A DNA stretch of 64,000 bases from Desulfofarcimen acetoxidans DSM 771. Its GTDB lineage: Bacteria; Bacillota; Desulfotomaculia; Desulfotomaculales; Desulfofarciminaceae. The translations under genes and the position numbers were made by a program. The stretch is from assembly GCF_000024205.1 (NCBI RefSeq), contig NC_013216.1, positions 4,216,001 through 4,280,000 on the forward strand. Reading direction: 5' to 3'. The number at the start of each line of letters is the position of its first letter. The first letter of the stretch is position 1. Positions 17,053 through 25,371 of this stretch are shown here, piece after piece. The notes under the pieces are model-generated. The model was not told the origin of the DNA. It saw nothing but the letters and a program-made list of their open reading frames with translations, and ran no database searches.

Positions 17053-17520
17053 TCAGAAAGATGCTTGTACGCTATACTGATACGGTACAACAATTTCCAA
17101 AGCAGGATGTGGTACAAATTTAAAATCGTCAGGGTTCCTTGTATATAAGGGAAGATCATTTACAATTGCAGTAGCCGCAATATAACAATCTTCAATATGG
17201 TAATCTCGGTATTCTGCTGATTGACGAGAGAGTAAACCAGCAGTTCTAGCCACTTTTTGGTTCGTAGGTAAAACTCGAAAAAGTGTTGGCAAAAGCAATT
17301 GAATTCTATTTTCCTCTTGTAAAGATATGTATGGATACTGGAGTAATTCTTTTATACTATGGCAAGAAATGTATCTATTAACTCTTTCATCAATTAGTTT
17401 ATCAATTAACGATACAGCCATTTTTGAATTAAATTCATACATTTTATTTTTTGGCCGCGATTTTCGATGACTTCTGAGCACATCAATTAAAATATTTGTA
17501 TCAATAAGAACACTATTCAT
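17053..17520 (-). CDS. vapC: VapC-type PIN-domain toxin, normal length
   Basis: The 155-residue PIN toxin is nearly identical to the copy at 3.9 kb but ends VVPYQYSVQASF, which I take as the native C-terminus. Differences from copy 1 within the body are few (for example PYISLQEENRIQ against PHISLQEENRTQ). All acidic PIN residues are present. The antitoxin lies 8 bases upstream and the type F hairpin just downstream. Confidence 0.87.
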   Translation of the reverse strand: MNSVLIDTNILIDVLRSHRKSRPKNKMYEFNSKMAVSLIDKLIDERVNRYISCHSIKELLQYPYISLQEENRIQLLLPTLFRVLPTNQKVARTAGLLSRQSAEYRDYHIEDCYIAATAIVNDLPLYTRNPDDFKFVPHPALEIVVPYQYSVQASF

Positions 17521-17528
17521 TTATTTTA

Positions 17529-17693
17529 TTACCTTTTATCGAAAAATGACGTGTCTTTGTCTTCCCATAAACCAGTTAATTCTTTCAAAGCCGCTTTTTC
17601 TTTTTTCATCTTTATCTTTTCCAATGGAGATAGATACTTGCTAATTTTTTTCTTTATATCTTTAACACCATAAACAATTTTAACTGTTGCCAT
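17529..17693 (-). CDS. vapB: VapB-type antitoxin, copy 2
   Basis: A 54-residue frame almost identical to the one at 4467-4631, with the same promoter (17715-17743) and the same 8-base gap to vapC. Confidence 0.7.
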   Translation of the reverse strand: MATVKIVYGVKDIKKKISKYLSPLEKIKMKKEKAALKELTGLWEDKDTSFFDKR

Positions 17694-18419
17694 TTTACTC
17701 ACCTTCTTTTTTAAATTATCTCACGGGAAATATATACTGTCAATTATCACCCTATTTTTACCACTCTTTGCTAGCTTAATTATATCCCAAAGCAATACAA
17801 CTTTTTTAGTAACTCCAAAACTTTCTTATAAATGGACACCAATAATATTGTACCAATTACAGAACCCTCCAAGTTATTTCCTGGGAGGTTTTGAGAGACG
17901 AGTTTAAGACATCTTATGTGTTGCTTTTTATCAGTATGTTGTCATCTAACTACTGACCTTTATTCACCATGCTGCCAGGCATTAAGATATGCTTCCTGTT
18001 CCGGTCACCTCGAAGATTTTCATCCAAACTAACTACAGTGCCGTCGAATACCTTAGTTCCGATAAAAAACATTATGAAAGACCAACCACCTTTCCAATGA
18101 TTGGCCTTTATCGAATTATCAAATTATATCGTGTTGCATCTGAATCTTGGGGTGAGAATAATTGGTATTTATTTGCTGGGGCCAGATCCTAGGGAATGCA
18201 AGTATTGATTTAAAACATTGAGGCAGGCTAAGGGTGCCTGCCTTTTGTTGACAAATAAAGGTATTGGACAAATTTCCTTCAAATCCCGGACAACATACAA
18301 CGTTATCATACTCGATTTGTTAACTGGAGTGGGAGTGGATCAGACCTATGTATATAAATTGCAAAATCTTACTGGGGTCTGACCTTAGTAAATGCAAGTC
18401 ATTTATGGTAGATTTTTAC

Positions 18420-18486
18420 GAGGGTCAGACTCCAGGGGGGAATTGCAAATAACGCTTTTTGTTATTTGCAATTCCTCCCTGGAGCA
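18420..18486 (+). repeat. Palindromic element, type B, near-perfect 22-bp stem
   Basis: GAGGGTCAGACTCC leads into CCAGGGGGGAATTGCAAATA and AC, paired with GTTATTTGCAATTCCTCCCT and GG (21 of 22 pairs). It ends GGAGCA five bases after the stop codon of the ugd pseudogene on the opposite strand. Confidence 0.88.
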
Positions 18487-18491
18487 CTACT

Positions 18492-19868
18492 CTATGCCGG
18501 TTTAAGGCGGTGGTTCGTGTTGTGTGTATTGCTTAACCTGATAGCTTTATTCTCTACAACAGCTTGTCTACCAATAGAATAATACTCCACTCCGGCATCT
18601 TTCATATCTTCAATGTCATATATATTTCTACCGTCATATACCAGCGGTGTCCTCATTTGCTTTTTATAGTCTTCCGGCTTAACTGCTTTAATTTCGTCCC
18701 ATTCGGTGAAGATAAAGCAAACATTAGCACCGGAAAGTGCCTCCTCTGGGCTCTTAACGTAAGTAATCTTATGCTCACTCTCCGGATACTTCTGCCTAAA
18801 ATTATCACTACCCACGGGGTCATAAGCATATATCATTGCCCCTCGATCCAACAGCAGCGGAACATTTTCAAGTGACGGTGCTTCCCGCAAATCATCTGTT
18901 CCCGGCTTAAAGGTTAGTCCCAACACTGCCACCTTAAGACCATCAAAAGTAATTAGCCTGTTCGAAGCCTTTCTGTATAATACTGTTTTCAGGTCATTAT
19001 TTACCGTGATGGCAGCCTTAACCGTCCTTAGCTGATAGCCATTTTGCCTAGCTAGATAATCCAGTGCCTTAGTATCCTTGGGGAAGCAGCTACCGCCGTA
19101 ACCGATTCCGGCATTTAAAAATTTACTGCCAATACGTTCATCAAATGACATTCCCCGTGCTACGTCCTGGATATCTGCGCCTACAAGCTCGCAGAGGTTA
19201 GCAATGTCATTCATATAGGATATTTTTAAGGCCAAAAAGTCATTGGCAGCATATTTGATCATCTCCGCCGACCGTCTACTTACTGATACAACTGGTAGAT
19301 TAAATGGCTCATATATTTTCATGAGCATTTCCTCAGCCCATTTACTATCGTACCGATGATAATTCTTGCCGCCTCCAGAGTATCACGTACCGCTGTACCC
19401 TGGGCAAGAAATTCAGGATTACTAGCCACCTCTACTTTAACACTATTAACTAAAAAATCCTTAATAAATTGCTCTACTTTATCATTTGTGCCAACAGGAA
19501 CTGTTGATTTTACCACCACAAGGCAGTCCTTCTCTATGGTTTCTGCAATTTGCCTGGCGACGGTAGCTATATAGGAAAGATTGGCGGAGCCATCGGGCTG
19601 CTCGGGAGTACCTACACCTATAAAAACGGCGTCTGCATCTTTGTATGCCTGAATATAGTCTGTGGTAAAATCAAGCCTACCAGCAACATAATTTTTTCTG
19701 CATTAGTTCCTCTAATCCTGTTTCATAGATAGGAGAAATGCCTTGCTTAAGCATATTGACTTTTTGTTCATCGATATCAACACAAGTAACATTGTGACCA
19801 ACTTCGGCAAAACATACTCCGGCTACCAGACCTACGTAACCTGTACCGGCTACTGAGATTTTATGCAT
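18492..19868 (-). pseudogene. ugd: UDP-glucose 6-dehydrogenase, two single-base frameshifts
   Basis: Aligned with the intact gene at 31.2 kb this copy is closely similar but has one extra T in a T-run at 19692-19697 (after ELMQK) and one missing G near 19350 (ATCGTACC against ATCGGTACC). The N-terminal [12 protein letters not shown] and catalytic GYGGSCFPKD regions are otherwise preserved in different frames. Either a recent pseudogene or a sequence error is possible. It lies alone, with a palindromic hairpin at its 3' end. Confidence 0.85.
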
Positions 19869-19979
19869 AGTACTGAATACCTTCCTTCTCATATATATTT
19901 AAGATGTTAATCCCAGAGTTATACTCTATTAGGAACGTCTTAATATTAATCTATCTATAGCGACTGGTAATCTCTGACG

Positions 19980-20021
19980 TGGGTCTGACCCTTATGAGGA
20001 CCCCAGGGAGGAATTCGAGCA
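19980..20021 (+). repeat. Collapsed palindromic element
   Basis: TGGGTCTGACCCTTATGAGG runs directly into ACCCCAGGGAGGAATTCGAGCA. The long stem has been lost, leaving both outer parts. Confidence 0.7.
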
Positions 20022-20190
20022 CTGAAATCGACCCGCGCAAAGACTATTTTGGTAACCTCCGAACTGAGCGAATCCAATTGGAATGAAAAATTTTGGGATT
20101 GGATTCAATTATACCTTTTAGCTAACTGGCAAAATTGTTATAATATTAATAATATATTACGTGGTCTTACTACAGTAGGGTTATTTTAGA

Positions 20191-20589
20191 ATGAGAACTC
20201 AATCATCCGTTTGGATTAGCATTGCCGACGATGACTTAGAGGCAGCTGAACACTGCTACCAAGGCCAGCAATACCTCTGGGCTATGTTCATGTGTCAACA
20301 AGCGTTAGAAAAATCCATAAAAGCGCTTTGTTTTGAAATGACTGGTGAAACCCCACCCAAAAAACATGACTTAATCGCCTTAGCTGGAATTACAGGAGTT
20401 TTGGAGGAATGCCCCAAAGATATGCGTGACTTATTCCGTCGTCTATCAGTTTATTATATCGAAACAAGATATCCTGATAAGCGATCAGAACTTGAGGCTA
20501 AATGTAACGCGGCATCTACCAAAAACCCATTGGCCAGTTCAAAGGAGGCTGTTGAATGGCTAAGAAGCAAATTGAGCAAATTGAAATAA
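20191..20589 (+). CDS. HEPN-domain toxin lacking the usual histidine
   Basis: The 132-residue protein contains SIADDDLEAAEHCYQGQQYLWAMF, QQALEKSIKALCFE, KKHDLIALA and YYIETRYPDKRSELEAKC. The arrangement is that of HEPN toxins, yet after the RYPD arginine no histidine follows at the expected 4-6 residue distance (RYPDKRSEL). It may be catalytically weakened or use another residue. It overlaps the MNT gene by 34 bases in the order toxin then antitoxin, as in HepT/MntA loci. Confidence 0.8.
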   Translation: MRTQSSVWISIADDDLEAAEHCYQGQQYLWAMFMCQQALEKSIKALCFEMTGETPPKKHDLIALAGITGVLEECPKDMRDLFRRLSVYYIETRYPDKRSELEAKCNAASTKNPLASSKEAVEWLRSKLSKLK

Positions 20590-20888
20590 TCATAAAGGAC
20601 TATGTAAAGGCAATAAAAGCTAGAAATATACGTATTGAAAAGGCTATCTTATTCGGATCCTATGCCAATGGGCAGGCTAATACTGACAGTGATATTGATA
20701 TCGCTATTATCTCTCCTGATTTAGGTATAGATTATATTGAAGAGGCCGTTATGTTAAAAGAAATAAGCGAAGAAATAGACCTTAATATTTCACCAAGGCC
20801 TTATTCTGTGGATGAATGTAGAAAAGCAAACATCGGGCAGTTCCTCTATGATGAGATTATCAGCAAGGGTAAAACTATAAATACATAG
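20556..20888 (+). CDS. Minimal nucleotidyltransferase antitoxin (MntA-like)
   Basis: The 110-residue protein has AILFGSYANGQANTDSDIDIAI, the full GSx10DxD motif, and ISPRPYSVDECRKANIGQFLYDEI at the C-terminus. It is the partner of the overlapping HEPN gene and would be expected to modify it by nucleotide transfer. AGGAGG lies inside the HEPN coding end and sets the start. Confidence 0.85.
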   Translation: MAKKQIEQIEIIIKDYVKAIKARNIRIEKAILFGSYANGQANTDSDIDIAIISPDLGIDYIEEAVMLKEISEEIDLNISPRPYSVDECRKANIGQFLYDEIISKGKTINT

Positions 20889-21037
20889 ATTTTATTTTAA
20901 GTTACACTGCTTTTCTATGTTGGGGTACGACCTCGAGTAGAATTGTATCGTGTAGGATCTGATCTCTTTGGAGAATAATAGCCGGTAATTTTTTATGGGT
21001 CTGACACCAATGTCATCTATCTGGTAGTTTTTTATGA

Positions 21038-21102
21038 TGGCCAGACTCCGGGGAGAAATTGGAAATAAAGCCTTGTGTTATTTCCAATTTCTCCCCGGGG
21101 CA
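21038..21102 (+). repeat. Palindromic element, type C, perfect 21-bp stem
   Basis: TGGCCAGACTCC, then CCGGGGAGAAATTGGAAATA and A, paired perfectly with TTATTTCCAATTTCTCCCCG and G, and the end GGGGCA. Relative to type B a G-C pair has become C-G. The element ends two bases from the stop of the antitoxin gene on the other strand. Confidence 0.88.
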
Positions 21103-21104
21103 AT

Positions 21105-21428
21105 CTAGAATTTTGTAATCTGATTTATTTTTTCTAATGTTTTCTCCGGCATTTTATAGTGTTCATCAATTACCGATATACCTTCATTCTGCAAGATATT
21201 ATTCATCTCAAAATAATCTACTCCTAACATATCAGCACATTGTCTTATACTTAATCTTCCGTCCCTATATGCTTTTATTACTTCGCCTTTATTAAGCTCT
21301 CTTAAAGCAATATCAACTAATTGCTGAATAGCTGCCGATCTATCTGTATATCGCTTATTTGCATAAGCATCTATTCTTTTCAAAAGCTCTGGTTCAAAAT
21401 TAGTACTTATTTTTATTTTTTCTCCCAT
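21105..21428 (-). CDS. Orphan RHH/UPF0175-type antitoxin
   Basis: The 107-residue protein has an N-terminal ribbon-helix-helix (KIKISTNFEPELLKRIDAYA) and a C-terminal UPF0175-like helix-turn-helix (DGRLSIRQCADMLGVDYFEM). The family normally precedes a DUF3368 toxin. Here the type C hairpin starts two bases after the stop and no toxin follows, so the gene is an orphan, perhaps because the repeat replaced the toxin. It could cross-regulate the UPF0175/DUF3368 pair at 5.4-6.2 kb. Confidence 0.7.
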   Translation of the reverse strand: MGEKIKISTNFEPELLKRIDAYANKRYTDRSAAIQQLVDIALRELNKGEVIKAYRDGRLSIRQCADMLGVDYFEMNNILQNEGISVIDEHYKMPEKTLEKINQITKF

Positions 21429-21531
21429 TGACTTTTCACCCCTAGATAATATTCTAACGCTGAGATAGACAACCTTTTATAACTTACCAAGTATTTTAAT
21501 GCTCGTTCATACTGTTCTTGACAGTAAAAAG

Positions 21532-22974
21532 TTATGAAGCTTCTTCCAGCCGATGCATAAAGGGCTTTCTGCTTTTGGACATAATTATTCCGTAAATCAC
21601 ACTATTTCTGAAATTGAAGAAATTATGGAAAAATTCTTCCCGAATAACAGACATAACCGTTTCCTCAGAAGGAACTTCTGAAGAGACGGTTCTTAACCAC
21701 CCACAATATTTTTGATTAATATACCGTTCATGGTTTATGGCAATAATTTGTAGAATTCCGGTAGCAATGCATCCAAAGTTTACAAAGCCTTCAATTGCAT
21801 TTATACTACTCGCTATTAACTGTTGTTTTTGGGAACTTAAGTTTGTGAGATCACTGGTAGTTTTGTTACCGAGTTTCGGCCATGCAAGAGTCCAAAAATG
21901 GTAGCAAAAAGAACCTATCAGGTGCTTCATCACCTTAAAACTAACTTCGATTTTAAAGCGATAACTGTAAGCGCGAATAACATTTAATGGATCTATGTTC
22001 AAATCGGAACACATAAGGATAAACTGGTTTTCTCCGTCTTAAACCAATACAAAGCGAACCTTCTCCTTTATGGGTTTCCAAAGAAGGTCGATACATAAAA
22101 AGGAAATAGTTTTCTGCTGATTATAAATTATGATTTCTGCCTCTTGGAAATCTGTATGCCGTAACTTGAATAATTTCATAAGTTTAAGTGCGTTGCCATA
22201 GGTACGTGGTCTACCCCGCTTGCCTGTTTTCGGAGGGGGATCCTCATATGCAACAACATTCTTTTTAGCACGTGTTATCAAATGCAATAACCGGTTACCA
22301 TTTTGGTCTACTAACTCCTTAGCTATAAGAAAAGTAGGGCCAACTGAAAAATAACCGTCCAGTATAATGAGACATTTTTTGCCTAACTGAGTTGCCATGC
22401 GAACGGCTGCTGAGGCCATCAAAGTTACCAATGTTGTTTGTTCTTTACCCTCTAATATTGGAGAATCTTTGCCTTGAAAATCCCTTATTTTGTCTACACC
22501 TTCATGAATTTCAGCCATGATCGGTATGCAGAAGATCTTTCTTTTTTCTTTGCCAGCCAGTAGACCAAGAACTCCAAAATGATGTCCAGTGATATAGGAA
22601 GGCTTTCCAGAGTTATCAGATTCCTGGTGAAGCTTTTTGACACCCGGCATATAGTTTGCTTCTTTAGATACTTTAGTACCATCACCGACAAACAACAAAT
22701 GATCTTCGATTGTTACTGTTGGACAACGAGACTTTACAATGGTTAACCAGCACTGTTGGATATTCTCCAGTTTCCATGATGATGCTCTAAAAAAGTTCAA
22801 AAAGGAAACATAAAGATTGGGTTTAAGACCAAGCCACCGGATTATGGATGAAATCCCGTGATGATCGAGACGAATGATCAAACCCACAATGGTTATAACA
22901 AACCAATAGAATGAGGCACTCCGGCTAAAGCACTGGTAAAAACACATCAATATTTTGCTAACTTCACTAATCAT
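21532..22974 (-). pseudogene. IS4-superfamily DDE transposase with one in-frame stop
   Basis: From ATG 22974 the frame carries FVGDGTKVSKEAN (first Asp), CLIILDGYFSVGP (second Asp) and, past a TAA at 22039-22041, YSYRFKIEVSFKVMK, the Y(2)R(3)E(6)K signature of IS4 proteins. The stop lies in the same frame (FVLV-stop-DGENQFIL), so a single base change, for example AAG/AAA to TAA, probably killed it. It is downstream of and overlaps a HARE-HTH gene. I could not find convincing terminal repeats. Confidence 0.8.
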
Positions 22975-23287
22975 GCCCGTCACCCTTCTTTAATGAAAAG
23001 GTGTTAGGTGCAGTTCTAATAAACTTCTGTCCTACTTTGACCTTTTTAACCAGTGCTGAAACGATGGAGTCTCGTTCAAGAGTAACATTAAAGCGTCTTT
23101 CAGCAATTTCAATGATTTCCGAAATGTGAAGTGGCTTCCCGGCAGATCGAAGTATATCTTCAACAAGATTAAGCTTATACGTACGTTGCTTCTTGGGTGC
23201 TTCTTCACCTTTGTACTTATCTATGATCTTTAATGTAGCCTCTGCTATTTCTCTTTGAATATCGAGAAATTGGTCAAATTCGCTCAT
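22967..23287 (-). CDS. HARE-HTH winged-helix accessory protein of the insertion element
   Basis: The 106-residue protein begins MSEFDQFLDIQREIAEATLK, 8 bases after GAGGAGG. An upstream in-frame ATG is less likely. Residues 45-100 read LVEDILRSAGKPLHISEIIE and ERRFNVTLERDSIVSALVKK, matching the HARE-HTH winged helix. It overlaps the transposase start by 8 bases. It probably helps the transposase bind DNA or sense its state, though this is inferred from position. Confidence 0.7.
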   Translation of the reverse strand: MSEFDQFLDIQREIAEATLKIIDKYKGEEAPKKQRTYKLNLVEDILRSAGKPLHISEIIEIAERRFNVTLERDSIVSALVKKVKVGQKFIRTAPNTFSLKKGDGHD

Positions 23288-23329
23288 GGATGTATCCTCC
23301 TCAAACTTTTCGTTAATGAAATGATACAC

Positions 23330-23800
23330 CCATGATTATGAGTATGTTAATATATTTTATACTCTTACTAATTCTAATAATTACGGAAATTTATTATTGA
23401 GATTAGGTATGTAAAAATATTGGGCAAACATTACTTGAATTTGTTTCAGACGCTGACTGAAAAGGTATGGGTTTGTTGTTTACAGCTTATGGCAAACTTT
23501 TTTCTCTTGAGGTATTATGTTAGGAAGATTGATTTTTGAAACGGTCTCCTAGGGGATATTAGTTCTTTAGATTACACGCGCACTTCCGGTGAGGAGATTT
23601 TTATAAGCCAACCATACTGTACGAAAGATTAATTTGAGAATGTGTAATGGCTATCAACATTGCGAGTGTTGAATTCACAATTCAACCTATTGATAAAGCA
23701 ACTGGTAATCTTTAACGTGGGTCTGGAACTTATAAGTAGAAACTTGGCCATAAACATTTTATAGGCCTACCTTTTTGTAAATCAACTGTCACTATTTAAC
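23330..23800. other. Element flank with a MITE end
   Basis: Non-coding. TTTTTGAAACGGTCTCC at 23533-23549 followed by TA is a right end of the MITE family seen at 9372-9490, but I could not find its left partner. The leader sequence that usually precedes the palindromic element (AAACTTGGCCATAA) starts near 23740. Confidence 0.5.
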
Positions 23801-23867
23801 AAGGGGCTGACCCTAATGAGTGAAAATTTGAAAAGAACGATTTTCTCTTTTCAAATTTTTTCGAGCA
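23801..23867 (+). repeat. Palindromic element, type A
   Basis: AAGGGGCTGACCCT, then AAAATTTGAAAAGAACGA with CTCTTTTCAAATTTTTT and CGAGCA. Here the stem has G-C to A-T repair compared with the common GG form, making it better paired. It joins the second Rpn block. Confidence 0.88.
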
Positions 23868-23868
23868 T

Positions 23869-25371
23869 GAAAAGCTCATTCAACAATGAGATTAAATAGA
23901 ATAAATTTGCTCGCCACACAGACTGTCCCGACCTTACATACTTTTTTAGTACATAGGTCGCCGTGACTTTTACGTCCGGGCACACCGCAGTTTGTTACCT
24001 ACCTGCGTTCCGGATATGCTAATCAACTGAATCGGCTAATTGGTGATAGGCGACTTTCACGCCATTAGATTCTCAGCCTTGACGGCTGCTCCCGCACGGT
24101 CAGACCCTGATGAAAAATGTCGAATGCTTTCGGCATTTTTCCCGAGCACTAACAACATTTTATTAATCCCAAGGAATGTACTACTCTTAATGCAACTCGT
24201 TTTTAATTTTCTGTACAATTTCTTTATCCAGTGCAGTTATTTTACATATAACATCAACCGATATACCTTCTTTCAAGGCCGCCCTTGCTGTTTCTAAAGC
24301 CTTTTTCAACTCGCCTTCTTTTATTCCTTCCTTAATACCCTCTTTTATGCCTTCCTTAATACCCTCTTTTATACCCTCTTTTTTTGCCTGCTGCTGCATC
24401 TCATCTAGTGTTACCTCGAGGTTCATAATCATAAATTCCACCTCCAACTGGTTGGCTTCCTCCATAATGCGGTCAACTTCCTTATGCAAATGGACCGGCA
24501 TTCTCGGCTTGATGACATTTTTGAGCCAAATCATAATTTGCCTAAATTCATCCTGAGTTAGTTTTCTCAATACCATGATTAATTTCCTCAGGCGTCTAAT
24601 TAACTCCTTATGGTTCATTGTCTGATCCAGAACAAATACGCTGGCTATCAGGTTTGCCATTTCGTACAGTTGCTCATCTTTGTATCTGTTGACATCAAAC
24701 AGTATGTAATTAAAGTCCAGTACCCGCCCACCGAATATTTGATAGTCAGACAGCATTTCCCTGAAATTCATCTTTGCCGTCCAGTTGTTCTTGCCATTGT
24801 ACAATACCGCCGGTACTATAGCCGGCAGCCTAAAGTCTTTACGATCCCTTTCTTCTTTCTGTGTGTTATTGTACGTTTCTCTCCATATCTGCACCATGTA
24901 CTGCAGTAAACGAAAGGGCATCAGAAAATCTACAGTAGATTGTAACTCCAGCAGTACGTAGAATATGACATCCTTTTCCTTCGTCCGGAGCCGATACACC
25001 ACATCTGCCTCTTTTTCACTGAAATCTTCCAGCACGAATGACTTATCAACCAGGAGCAACCCATCTTCTTCTATTTCGTTTACCCAATCCTCTTGCACAA
25101 AGGTTTTGATTAATTCCAGAAATATCTTTTTATTGCTGAGAAGCTGCTTATAACCCTTGTCATGGGGATGGTGTGGATGTTTTAGGTTAGGTTGGCCACT
25201 TTCCGTCATGGGATCACTCCCTTCGTAATTATTATATCACATACTGCCAGTAAATGGTCATAGCATTATGAAATCCTTTTGTTGTAAAAGTGGATAATTA
25301 CCTCCGCAACTTTATCCTATTCTATTATTGGGTCCGATCTATTTGAAAAATTAATGTCTCCTCACCATTCC
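23869..25371. repeat. 1.5-kb duplicated Rpn block, copy 2
   Basis: Partner of 13074-14556. It includes the group II intron fragment (23904-24097), the type D hairpin (24098-24148) and the Rpn gene. The right end overlaps the last codons of dprA. Confidence 0.9.
24187..25209 (-). CDS. Rpn-family recombination-promoting nuclease / putative transposase, copy 2
   Basis: The 340-residue protein is the close duplicate of the gene at 13.4 kb, with the same PD-(D/E)xK family layout and start. The main difference is five instead of three KEGI tetrapeptides before ELKKAL, a 24-base in-frame expansion, plus scattered substitutions. It lies immediately downstream of dprA, where many Firmicutes have topA. 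Confidence 0.85.
   Translation of the reverse strand: MTESGQPNLKHPHHPHDKGYKQLLSNKKIFLELIKTFVQEDWVNEIEEDGLLLVDKSFVLEDFSEKEADVVYRLRTKEKDVIFYVLLELQSTVDFLMPFRLLQYMVQIWRETYNNTQKEERDRKDFRLPAIVPAVLYNGKNNWTAKMNFREMLSDYQIFGGRVLDFNYILFDVNRYKDEQLYEMANLIASVFVLDQTMNHKELIRRLRKLIMVLRKLTQDEFRQIMIWLKNVIKPRMPVHLHKEVDRIMEEANQLEVEFMIMNLEVTLDEMQQQAKKEGIKEGIKEGIKEGIKEGIKEGELKKALETARAALKEGISVDVICKITALDKEIVQKIKNELH

Larger units (their letters stand above)
17077..18486. repeat. 1.4-kb segmental duplication carrying vapBC, copy 2
   Basis: Partner of 4015-5420. Beyond vapB it contains a GGCC hairpin, the GGCAGGC terminator (18222-18246) and ends in the type B hairpin. No additional gene is seen in 17744-18419. Confidence 0.9.

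Noticed and set aside
21532-22041. Stop-codon readthrough in the HARE-linked transposase
   Set aside because: A single TAA with no special context (no recoding signal seen) is more simply explained by mutation.
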